64,000 nt of DNA from Rhizobium leguminosarum bv. trifolii WSM2297 (GTDB lineage Bacteria > Pseudomonadota > Alphaproteobacteria > Rhizobiales > Rhizobiaceae), in contig NZ_JH719393.1 of the NCBI RefSeq assembly GCF_000271845.1, positions 1,061,655 to 1,125,654 on the forward strand, in the 5' to 3' direction. The notes below the pieces were generated by a model. That model saw nothing but the letters and a program-made list of their open reading frames with translations, was not told the DNA's origin and made no database searches. This document shows, piece by piece, positions 16,567-23,801 of the stretch (its first letter is position 1; each line of letters starts with the position of its first letter). The translations under genes were made by a program, and so were the position numbers.

Positions 16567-17319
16567 ATGACCTACGCAACGGAACGGGCGGCGCGACCTT
16601 CACAGGAGTTGAAATTGGCGGAAATCTCATCGACGGGAGACCAGATGCTGACCGTTCTCGAAACGGTGGCGGGGCAGGGGCCTGTCAGCGCGTCCGACGT
16701 GGCGCGAATGTGCGACATCAACCGCACGGTGGCCCATCGTCTGCTCGTGACGCTGGCGCAACGCGCTTATGTCCGCCGAAGCGACGAGGGCTATATCGTC
16801 GGGCCTGCCGTCTTCAGTCTTGCACGACAGACCGGCACGGATCTGCGCAGCGTCGCCAAACCCGTCATGCAGAGACTGGCGGCGGAAATAGGCGAGACTG
16901 TCGTTCTGCACGGGCTGGACAATTGGGAGGCCGTCGTCATCGACCAGGCCGTCGGCCAGCGGCATCTGGTGCGCGTCGAACACAGTCCCGGTTCGCGCCA
17001 CCCGCTCTACAAAGGAGCCAGCGGCTGGTCTATCCTGGCGTTCCAGGGCGAAAAAGCGATCACTCGTATCCTGAAGAAAACCGACGACCCGGTTGCGGCC
17101 CTTGCACGGATCGAAACGACGAAGGCTGATGGCTGCTCCATTTCTCATGACGAGCTGCAGATGGGCGTTCACGGGATCGCCGCGCCCCTTCTCGAAAAGA
17201 ACGGGCGCTGCGAAGCAAGCCTTGGCGTTCTTGTGCCAAGTACGCGTGCCCATTTGCTTTTGTCGGTACAAAAACCGCTCCTCGAGGCGGCCGCGGAGAT
17301 CATGAAAGGCCTCAACTGA
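16567..17319 (+). CDS. IclR family transcriptional regulator
   Basis: 250-aa regulator. N-terminal winged helix (residues ~20-85: GPVSASDVARMCDINRTVAH as recognition region, RRSDEGYIVGPAVFSL wing), then an IclR effector domain with VVIDQAVGQRHLVRVEHSPG, PLYKGASGWSILAF and GIAAPLLEKNG. Divergent from the FAH gene, with a palindrome between them, and the same palindrome occurs before the VOC gene, so it probably controls both transcripts and itself. Ligand likely an aromatic or ring-cleavage compound (inference). Confidence 0.9.
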   Translation: MTYATERAARPSQELKLAEISSTGDQMLTVLETVAGQGPVSASDVARMCDINRTVAHRLLVTLAQRAYVRRSDEGYIVGPAVFSLARQTGTDLRSVAKPVMQRLAAEIGETVVLHGLDNWEAVVIDQAVGQRHLVRVEHSPGSRHPLYKGASGWSILAFQGEKAITRILKKTDDPVAALARIETTKADGCSISHDELQMGVHGIAAPLLEKNGRCEASLGVLVPSTRAHLLLSVQKPLLEAAAEIMKGLN

Positions 17320-17366
17320 CCGATTGAAGATGCGCATCATCGCGTTGAGGCCCTTCTGTTCAGTTG

Positions 17367-17954
17367 TCAGGTGTTGAGACCGGAGCGAATGCCCTTGCGT
17401 GCCTCGGCTGCATCACGTTCGCGCCGGTCGACATAGGCTTCGAAATCGAAGTTGAGGAGGTCGATTTCCTCGATCGGGTCGTATGCGCGCGATGCGCCTT
17501 CCCAGCCGATCTTGTCGATGCCCCAGTAGAATTCCAGCAGATTGCCGTCGGGGTCGCGGGCATAGAAGCGCGGCTGGTTGCCGGGTCCGCCTTTGCGACT
17601 GTTGACGATCTCGACGCCCCCGTCCCGCATCTTCTTGAAGAGCCCTTTCAGGTCTTCCGGCGTATTCAGCTCAAACGCGATATGGTGCAGTCCGAAACCA
17701 TAGCGCGGCGCATCCGGCGCATCGGCGGCGAGAATGTCGCGGCGCATCCGGAAGATCGACATTTCGTGATGCGTGACGTCACAGCGCAGGAAAGCGCCCG
17801 CGGCCACAGCCACGCCATGGCCGATCTTCTCTTCCGGATATTCGAACTTTTCCGTCAGACGCATACCCAGATAAGTCGAATAGAAATCGATCGTACGATC
17901 GATATCCCTGACCGTGAGCCCAACATGACCGAGCCTGACAACGCGAACCTCCAT
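17367..17954 (-). CDS. VOC-family (extradiol dioxygenase-like) protein
   Basis: 195-aa vicinal-oxygen-chelate protein. Strand 1 carries VVRLGHVGLTVRDIDRTIDFY (His ligand), the second module GFGLHHIAFEL (His) and FYARDPDGNLLEFYW (Glu), the three metal ligands of a one-metal VOC enzyme. A ~40-residue C-terminal extension follows. Could be a small extradiol dioxygenase or a related lyase/isomerase. Minus-strand start with GGAGG 9-10 nt upstream at 17964-17968. Confidence 0.82.
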   Translation of the reverse strand: MEVRVVRLGHVGLTVRDIDRTIDFYSTYLGMRLTEKFEYPEEKIGHGVAVAAGAFLRCDVTHHEMSIFRMRRDILAADAPDAPRYGFGLHHIAFELNTPEDLKGLFKKMRDGGVEIVNSRKGGPGNQPRFYARDPDGNLLEFYWGIDKIGWEGASRAYDPIEEIDLLNFDFEAYVDRRERDAAEARKGIRSGLNT

Positions 17955-17986
17955 TCGATGATCCTCCTTTACAATATCCGTTAATT

Positions 17987-18000
17987 GAACATATATGTTC
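17987..18000. promoter_or_regulatory. Second candidate IclR operator
   Basis: Perfect 14-bp palindrome GAACATATATGTTC between the divergent VOC and FMN-reductase genes; the flanking TCCGTTA at 17977-17983 is shared with the site at 16444. Its position could serve both promoters. Confidence 0.65.
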
Positions 18001-18080
18001 TTTATACGAACGTTACCGTTCGCGCAAGAGGCGTGAAACAGGCAATGTCATCGCTGACAGGTGAATAAGAACGAGGGAAA

Positions 18081-18644
18081 ATGACCGATACAATCAGCAT
18101 CGCGGTAATCTGCGGAAGTCTTCGCCAAGGATCGTTCAATGCGGCGATCGCGCGGGAATTTTCGACACTTGCGCCAACCGGGATCTCCTTCCGCCCGCTG
18201 GACGGCATGGAAGGTATTCCTCACTACAATGCGGATATTCAGTCTCAGGGCTGCCCCGCCATCGTACGCGACTGGGCCGAGATCATCCGGTCTTCGGATG
18301 CCGTTGTGTTCGTCACACCGGAATACAATTACTCGATCCCCGGCGTTTTGAAGAATGCGCTCGATTGGCTATCACGGCTGTCTCCGCCGCCGTTCTCGGG
18401 CAAGCCGGTCGCGATCCAGACGGCTTCGGTCGGCATGCTCGGCGGTGCGCGGGCGCAATACCACCTGAGACAGGTGCTGCTTTATCTCGATGCATTCGTG
18501 CTGAACAAGCCGGAGATCATGATCGCAGATGCAGCCAGCAAGATCTCGGCGCAGGGCGAGCTTACTGACGAGACGACACGGCGGCTGATCGCAGAACAGC
18601 TCGCCGCGCTTCAGGGGCTTATCCAGAGGGTAGCAGCATCTTGA
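18081..18644 (+). CDS. NADPH-dependent FMN reductase
   Basis: 187-aa flavodoxin-fold reductase of the ChrR/YieF type. FMN phosphate loop GSLRQGSFN at residues 12-20, PEYNYSIPGVLKNALDWLSR at ~85-104 and GGARAQYHLRQVL near 130 are the family signatures. Such proteins reduce quinones or supply reduced FMN. Ribosome site GAGGGAAA directly before ATG. Divergent from the VOC gene over a shared operator, so it probably belongs to the same IclR-controlled aromatic module. Confidence 0.9.
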   Translation: MTDTISIAVICGSLRQGSFNAAIAREFSTLAPTGISFRPLDGMEGIPHYNADIQSQGCPAIVRDWAEIIRSSDAVVFVTPEYNYSIPGVLKNALDWLSRLSPPPFSGKPVAIQTASVGMLGGARAQYHLRQVLLYLDAFVLNKPEIMIADAASKISAQGELTDETTRRLIAEQLAALQGLIQRVAAS

Positions 18645-18647
18645 GCA

Positions 18648-18745
18648 TACCCCGCAAAACTGTGCAGCAGTTTTGCGACCACGACATGGGGGAAACCAAA
18701 GATCTAAAGCGTCAGCAGCGAAGCTGAAAGAATGCGACGCGTATT
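18648..18745. repeat. Rhizobial-type intergenic repeat with hairpin
   Basis: Between the convergent FMN reductase and hpaI genes. It contains a perfect hairpin (CGCAAAACTG, loop TGCAG, CAGTTTTGCG; 18653-18677) followed by a tail ending in GAATGCGACGCG. From memory, closely similar sequences recur in many rhizobial genomes between genes. It may also act as a bidirectional terminator. No second copy is obvious in this window. Confidence 0.5.
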
Positions 18746-19556
18746 AGTAAACCTTTGCCGTGCCCGAACTTCTGGCGGTGGTCGCGCCAGCGTTGCGAAA
18801 ATCGGTGAGCTGGCGTGAAGCACCGTTTGCCAAAAGGCCAACATCGTTGCCGATGGCGACGAAGGTGGCGCCAAGTTCCACATAGCGCTTGGCCAATGCC
18901 TGATCAGCCGTGAGGATGCCCGCGGCCTTGCCGTGCGACTGGATGCGGATCAGCGCCGCTTCAACTGCCTGCTGCACCTCGGCATCGCCAGGCCTGCCGA
19001 GATGGCCCATGTCGGCGGCAAGATCGGCTGGTCCAATAAAAACACCGTCGACGCCGGCGGTGGTGGCGATGTCATCGAGTGCGGCCAATCCGGCACGGCT
19101 TTCGATCTGCAGCAGCAGGCAAATCTCCTCATTGGCCGTCTGCAGATAGTCGGGAATGCGGCTGAATGCCGAAGCGCGGGCGAGGGCCGCGCCCACCCCA
19201 CGCATACCGTGCGGCGGGTAACGCACGGCGCGCACCATTGCCTTGGCCTGGTCGCCGCTCTCGACCATTGGCACCAACACGGTTTGCGCGCCGATATCGA
19301 GGATCTGCTTCAAAAGCCAGGGCTCGCCGATCGGCGCCCGGATGATCGGATGGCTCGGCGAACCCTTGAGCGCTTGCAACTGCGCCATCATCAGAGGGAT
19401 ATCGTTCGGCGCATGCTCGCCATCGATCAGCAACCAGTCATAGCCCGCGCCTGCGCAGATTTCGGCCGTATAGGGGTTGGCGAGCGCTAGCCAGAGGCCG
19501 ATCTGCGGACGCTTCTCCGTCAAGGCCGCCTTGAATATGTTTTTTGGCGCCGGCAT
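18744..19556 (-). CDS. hpaI: 4-hydroxy-2-oxo-heptane-1,7-dioate aldolase
   Basis: 270-aa class II aldolase of the HpcH/HpaI family, cleaving 4-hydroxy-2-oxoheptanedioate to pyruvate and succinic semialdehyde, the last step of homoprotocatechuate breakdown. Near-identical motifs to E. coli HpaI: RPQIGLWLALANPYTAEI, DWLLIDGEHAPND (His and Asp), VLVPMVESGDQA, RGVGAALARAS and GVDGVFIGPADLAADMG. Start at 19556 gives good GGAG spacing; ATG at 19562 is an alternative. Last gene of the hpa operon. Confidence 0.95.
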   Translation of the reverse strand: MPAPKNIFKAALTEKRPQIGLWLALANPYTAEICAGAGYDWLLIDGEHAPNDIPLMMAQLQALKGSPSHPIIRAPIGEPWLLKQILDIGAQTVLVPMVESGDQAKAMVRAVRYPPHGMRGVGAALARASAFSRIPDYLQTANEEICLLLQIESRAGLAALDDIATTAGVDGVFIGPADLAADMGHLGRPGDAEVQQAVEAALIRIQSHGKAAGILTADQALAKRYVELGATFVAIGNDVGLLANGASRQLTDFRNAGATTARSSGTAKVY

Positions 19557-19567
19557 GGGCATCTCTC

Positions 19568-20371
19568 CTATGCGAAATAGCTGCTAACGGTACCGTAGGG
19601 TCCGAAATCGGCAACGATCGTATCGCCGTGGCGTGCTTCGACCGGGCGAATGAAGGAACCGGCAAGGACGATCTGGCCCGCCTCGATGCCGTCGCCATAT
19701 TCAGCCAGCCGATTGGCAAGCCAGGCAACGCCGCGCGCCGGCTGGTTGAGAACTCCGGCCCCCAGACCGGTTTCCTCGACCTCGGAGTTGCGACTGACAA
19801 TTGCGCCCATCCAGCGCATGTCGACAGTGTCGGGTCGCACCATGCGTCCGCCGAGCACGATGCCGGCATTGGCCGCATTGTCGGAAATCGTGTCGACGAT
19901 GGTACGGGCCTTCTTCGTGTCCGGATCGACACGTAGGATCCGCGTATCGAGAATTTCCAGCGCCGGCGTCACATAGTCGGTGGCATTGAGCACGTCGAAG
20001 ACCGTGGCGTTGGGCCCCTTCAACGGCGCCTTCATGATGAAGGCGATTTCCGCCTCGATGCGTGGCTGGATAAAGCGATCCTTCGCAATCGTCTCGCCGT
20101 CCTCGAACATCATGTCGTCGAACAGGACGCCGGAGTCGGGAATGTCGATGTTCAGCGCATACTGCATCGCCTTGGAGGTCAGGCCAATCTTCCAGCCGAT
20201 CACCTTGCGACCGGAAGCGACCTTCTTCTTGACCCAGGCCGACTGCACCGCATAGGCGTCGTCCATCGTCATGCCGGCGTACTGCAGCGACAAGAGACCG
20301 GTCTGGACGCGTGTCCGCTCTGCGATGTCAAGCCGTTCGGCCGCCTGGCGGATCTCATCGGGTGTCAACAT
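19568..20371 (-). CDS. hpaH: 2-oxo-hept-4-ene-1,7-dioate hydratase
   Basis: 267-aa hydratase of the FAH-related MhpD/HpaH family, adding water to 2-oxo-hept-4-enedioate. Start at MLTPDEIRQAAERLD (20371); the 24 residues upstream overlap the previous gene. Motifs: GWKIGLTSKAMQ, PDSGVLFDDM, PRIEAEIAFIM (metal Glu), ALEILDTRI, SDNAANAGIVLG and ANRLAEYG. Two nt separate it from the hpaG stop, and 11 nt from hpaI. Confidence 0.93.
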   Translation of the reverse strand: MLTPDEIRQAAERLDIAERTRVQTGLLSLQYAGMTMDDAYAVQSAWVKKKVASGRKVIGWKIGLTSKAMQYALNIDIPDSGVLFDDMMFEDGETIAKDRFIQPRIEAEIAFIMKAPLKGPNATVFDVLNATDYVTPALEILDTRILRVDPDTKKARTIVDTISDNAANAGIVLGGRMVRPDTVDMRWMGAIVSRNSEVEETGLGAGVLNQPARGVAWLANRLAEYGDGIEAGQIVLAGSFIRPVEARHGDTIVADFGPYGTVSSYFA

Positions 20372-20373
20372 GG

Positions 20374-21243
20374 TCAAACCTCGTCTGCGATCGTGTTGCG
20401 TAAGATGCCGATACCATCGGCCTCGACCTCGACGACATCGCAAGGCTTCAGCCAGATCGGCGGATCGAAGCGGGCACCGGCGCCGGTCGGCGTGCCGGTG
20501 ACGATCACATCACCGGGAACCAGCGTGGTGAAGGTCGAGATGTAGTTGATGATCTTGCGGAAGGAAAAGATCATCCGGCTGGTGCGGTCGCTCTGGCGAA
20601 CTTCTCCGTTGACGCGGGTTTCGAGCCTGATGTCGGCGATCTGCGCCTCGTCCGTGAACGGGATCAGCCAGGGGCCGATCGAGCCGGTGCGGTCGAAATT
20701 CTTGCCCTGGGTGACGTTGAACTTGGCGTGGCGGACCCAGTCGCGGATCGTGCCCTCATTGCACAGAGACAGCGCCGCGACGTGGGATAGTGCCTCAGCC
20801 TCGGGAATGCGCCGGCCGCCCTTGCCGATGATGATGACGATTTCACCTTCGTAGTCGAGCTGCGGGCTTTCCGGCGGTCGGATCAGCGGCTGATCGTGGC
20901 CGGTGAAGGAGCGCGGAAAGCGAATGAACAGGGAGGGATTGGAAGGCGCTGCCTGCCCATCCTTGTATTCCTCGTTGCGGTCGGGAAAGTTTACGCCGAC
21001 GCAGATGATCTTCTCCGGGGCGGGAACAGGGATTTCGTAGCGGATGTCCGACACCGGGAAATCGGGCTCCAAGGCCGCCGCTTCCTCGGCGAGCTTCAGC
21101 AGCGCGCCGCCGGCAATCACCTCGCGCAGCGTTGGCCACTTCGCGCCATGGCGGGCGGAAAGGTCAATGATTCCATCTCCGGCAAGAACGCCGTATCCAC
21201 TGTGGTCGTTGCGGGTAAAGCTGACAAATTTCGGGTGGGACAT
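20374..21243 (-). CDS. hpaG: FAH-family isomerase/decarboxylase (HpaG-like)
   Basis: 289-aa FAH-fold protein. Lid to ~75, then PEKIICVGVNFPDRNEEYK, LDYEGEIVIIIGKGGRRI, NEGTIRDWVRHA, TQGKNFDRTGSIGPW and VIVTGTPTGAGARFDPPIWL. In E. coli HpaG is a fusion of two such domains doing OPET decarboxylation and HHDD isomerisation; here a single domain sits in the operon. It likely does the decarboxylase/isomerase step, with HpaF handling the CHM isomerisation. It is distinct from the FAH gene at 15.5 kb. Confidence 0.85.
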   Translation of the reverse strand: MSHPKFVSFTRNDHSGYGVLAGDGIIDLSARHGAKWPTLREVIAGGALLKLAEEAAALEPDFPVSDIRYEIPVPAPEKIICVGVNFPDRNEEYKDGQAAPSNPSLFIRFPRSFTGHDQPLIRPPESPQLDYEGEIVIIIGKGGRRIPEAEALSHVAALSLCNEGTIRDWVRHAKFNVTQGKNFDRTGSIGPWLIPFTDEAQIADIRLETRVNGEVRQSDRTSRMIFSFRKIINYISTFTTLVPGDVIVTGTPTGAGARFDPPIWLKPCDVVEVEADGIGILRNTIADEV

Positions 21244-21263
21244 CGTTTTTCTTCCTATTCAGT

Positions 21264-22718
21264 TCAGCCGATGCCGCCGAGGCAGACATATTTGATCTCG
21301 GTGAATTCCTCGATGCCGTATTTCGAGCCCTCACGGCCGAGACCCGACAGTTTGACGCCGCCAAACGGCGCTTCAGCTGTCGAGATCAAGCCGGTATTGA
21401 CGCCGACCATGCCGTATTCCAGCGCCTCGGCCACACGAAATACCCGAGCCAGATCCTTGGCGTAGAAGTAAGAGGCGAGGCCGAACTCGGTGTCGTTTGC
21501 CTGCTCGATGACGTCGGCTTCGTCCTTGAAACGGAACAGCGGCGCCAGCGGCCCGAAGGTTTCCTCGCGCGCCACCGCCATGTCCTTGGTGACCTCGCCC
21601 AAGATGGTCGCCTCGAAGAAGGTGCCGCCCAGCGCATGCCGTTTGCCGCCTTGCACGACGCGCGCGCCCTTGCCCACCGCGTCTGCGATATGCTCCTCGA
21701 CCTTGGCGAGGGCGGCCTTGTCGATCAGCGGTCCGAGGATGACGCCTTCGTCAAAGCCGTTGCCGGTTTTCAGCTTGCCGACGGCCGCCGCCAGCTTCGC
21801 GGCGAAGGCATCATAGACGCTGTCCTGGACATAGATGCGGTTGGCGCAGACGCAGGTCTGGCCGTTGTTGCGGTATTTGGCAATCAGCGCGCCTTCGACC
21901 GCAGCATCGAGGTCGGCATCGTCGAAGACAATGAAGGGCGCATTGCCGCCAAGCTCGAGGCCGAGCTTCTTGATCGTTGGTGCGCATTGCTTGTAGAGTT
22001 CGGTGCCGATTTCGGTCGAGCCGGTAAAGGTCAGTTTTCGCACCACCGGGTTCGAGGTCATCTCGGCGCCGATGGCCGCGGCCGAGCCGGTGATGATGCT
22101 GAAGAGGCCCTTCGGCAAGCCGGCGCGTTCTGCCAGGATCGCAATCGCGATCGCCGAGAACGGCGTCTGCGAGGCAGGCTTCAGCACCATGGCGCAGCCG
22201 GCGGCAAAGGCGGGACCGGCCTTGCGGGTGATCATCGCATTGGGGAAGTTCCACGGCGTGATTGCCGCGACGACGCCGATCGGCTGCTTCATCACCATGA
22301 TGCGCTTGTCGGGCTGGTGGCCGGGGATCAGGTCGCCGTAGATGCGGCGGCCTTCCTCGGCAAACCATTCGATGAAGCTCGCACCATAGACGATTTCACC
22401 GGTCGCCTCCGCCAGCGGCTTGCCCTGTTCCAGGGTCAGAATACGGCCAAGATCGTCCTTGTTTTCGATCATCAGCTCGTACCATTTGCGCAGGATCGCG
22501 CAGCGTTCCTTGGCAGTGCGCCCAGCCCAGCCCTTCTGGGCCACGCGGGCAGCCTCAATGGCCGTCCTGGTCTCGGCGGCGCCCAGCTTCGGCACCCGGC
22601 CGATGATCTCGCCAGTCGCCGGGTTGTTCACCTCGATCGCGTTGTTCGGATCGGCCTCGATCCAATTATCGCCGACAAGAGCGGCTTGGCGGAACAAGGA
22701 AGGATCTTGCAATTTCAT
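21264..22718 (-). CDS. gabD: Succinate-semialdehyde dehydrogenase
   Basis: 484-aa NAD(P)-aldehyde dehydrogenase. Start at MKLQDPSLF (22718); upstream frame is antisense to hpaD. Motifs: TPWNFPNAMITRK, FTGSTEIG, LELGGNAPFIVF (catalytic Glu), NNGQTCVCANRI (catalytic Cys), EETFGPLAPLF and a GabD-like end EAPFGGVKLSGLGREGS. Inside the hpa operon it oxidises the succinic semialdehyde released by HpaI to succinate. A terminator-like hairpin precedes it. Confidence 0.92.
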   Translation of the reverse strand: MKLQDPSLFRQAALVGDNWIEADPNNAIEVNNPATGEIIGRVPKLGAAETRTAIEAARVAQKGWAGRTAKERCAILRKWYELMIENKDDLGRILTLEQGKPLAEATGEIVYGASFIEWFAEEGRRIYGDLIPGHQPDKRIMVMKQPIGVVAAITPWNFPNAMITRKAGPAFAAGCAMVLKPASQTPFSAIAIAILAERAGLPKGLFSIITGSAAAIGAEMTSNPVVRKLTFTGSTEIGTELYKQCAPTIKKLGLELGGNAPFIVFDDADLDAAVEGALIAKYRNNGQTCVCANRIYVQDSVYDAFAAKLAAAVGKLKTGNGFDEGVILGPLIDKAALAKVEEHIADAVGKGARVVQGGKRHALGGTFFEATILGEVTKDMAVAREETFGPLAPLFRFKDEADVIEQANDTEFGLASYFYAKDLARVFRVAEALEYGMVGVNTGLISTAEAPFGGVKLSGLGREGSKYGIEEFTEIKYVCLGGIG

Positions 22719-22740
22719 GGCTGGCTCCTCACCAAGCGTT

Positions 22741-22770
22741 AAAAAGACGGCGGACGCTTTCGCGCCCGCC
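22741..22770 (-). terminator. Attenuator-like hairpin between hpaD and gabD
   Basis: On the minus strand a 9-bp stem (GGCGGGCGC, loop GAAA, GCGTCCGCC, one G-U pair) is followed by GTC and TTTTT. This has the form of an intrinsic terminator inside the operon and may set a lower level for gabD-hpaG-hpaH-hpaI. Confidence 0.65.
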
Positions 22771-22783
22771 CAGCTGGGGAAAT

Positions 22784-23764
22784 TCAGGGTGCAACGATCG
22801 GCTGGGCCTTCAGCACGGAATCGCGCATCTCGGTGCCGGCAAATGTGCTGCCTTCCTCGAACCAGGATTTCGGCGCCGGAGCTCCCCAGAGCGTCTGGCG
22901 CTGCGGATCCTTGAGATCCCATTTGATCGGCTCGAGATCCGGATCGACCGTCTGATAATCCGAGCAATAGATCTCGATACGATGGCCATCCGGATCGCGG
23001 ATATAAAGGAAGAAGGCATTCGAAATACCGTGACGGCCGGGGCCGCGCTCGATATTGGGCAGCCAACCGGTGGTCGCCATCAGATCGAGCAGGTCGATGA
23101 TGTTGAGCGGCGTCGGAACCCAGAACGCGGTGTGATGCAAACGCGGACCGCGACCGTTGGTAAACGCGATGTCGTGGACGCCACCCTTGCGATGCGTCCA
23201 TGCCGCCCAGAGCTTCCCGGTTTCCTCGTCGGCAGTGTATTCCGTCACGCGGAAGCCGATCTCATTGTAGAAGGCAACGCTTTCGTCGACATTCGGTGAG
23301 AAGCAGTTGAAGTGATCGATACGGAGCGGCTTTACGCCTCTGTAGAGGGCATATTTCTGGTGGATCGGCGGCAGGCGGTCCATTTTCGAATAGAATTCCA
23401 GCGGAATGCCATGCGGATCGCGGGTACGGAAGGTACGCGACTGGTAGGGCCGCTCGATCCATTCGACCGGCAGGCCCTTGCCCTTGAAGAAATGCTCGGC
23501 CTTATCGAGGTCCTCGTCGGAGAAGACTTTGAAGCCGAGATCGCGTGCTTCGGCGGCCGCTTCTTTTTTCAGGACGATGCAGTGATGCCCTCGTTCTTCG
23601 AGCGCACGCAGATAGATCGTGTCTGCCGTCTCGTCGGTAACCTGCAAGCCGAGCGTGTCGACGTAGAAGGCGCGCGATTTCGCAAGGTCGGTCACGGCAA
23701 GCTCGACATGGCTGAGGCGCACGATGTTGAAGGGCGGATAAAGATTTGGTGTGGGCAGGGGCAT
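22784..23764 (-). CDS. hpaD: 3,4-dihydroxyphenylacetate (homoprotocatechuate) 2,3-dioxygenase
   Basis: 326-aa two-domain VOC extradiol dioxygenase that opens the homoprotocatechuate ring to CHMS. Start at MPLPTPNLYPPFN (23764), with GGAG about 8 nt upstream. N-terminal module to ~130, catalytic module after: ligands His151 (RIDHFNCF), His210/211 (RLHHTAFW) and Glu264 (HRIEIYCSDY). RDPHGIPLEFYSKMDRLPP and the second-sphere HGISNAFF are as in the Brevibacterium/Arthrobacter type, not the short E. coli HpaD fold. Fe(II) or Mn(II) cannot be told from sequence. Confidence 0.93.
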   Translation of the reverse strand: MPLPTPNLYPPFNIVRLSHVELAVTDLAKSRAFYVDTLGLQVTDETADTIYLRALEERGHHCIVLKKEAAAEARDLGFKVFSDEDLDKAEHFFKGKGLPVEWIERPYQSRTFRTRDPHGIPLEFYSKMDRLPPIHQKYALYRGVKPLRIDHFNCFSPNVDESVAFYNEIGFRVTEYTADEETGKLWAAWTHRKGGVHDIAFTNGRGPRLHHTAFWVPTPLNIIDLLDLMATTGWLPNIERGPGRHGISNAFFLYIRDPDGHRIEIYCSDYQTVDPDLEPIKWDLKDPQRQTLWGAPAPKSWFEEGSTFAGTEMRDSVLKAQPIVAP

Positions 23765-23801
23765 AGGGTTCTCCTCCAAATTCAATAGGTGTCCGGTGCA
23801 C

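Noticed and set aside
21636..22742. 368-aa plus-strand ORF opposite gabD
   Set aside because: Antisense to a canonical aldehyde dehydrogenase; no motif of its own.
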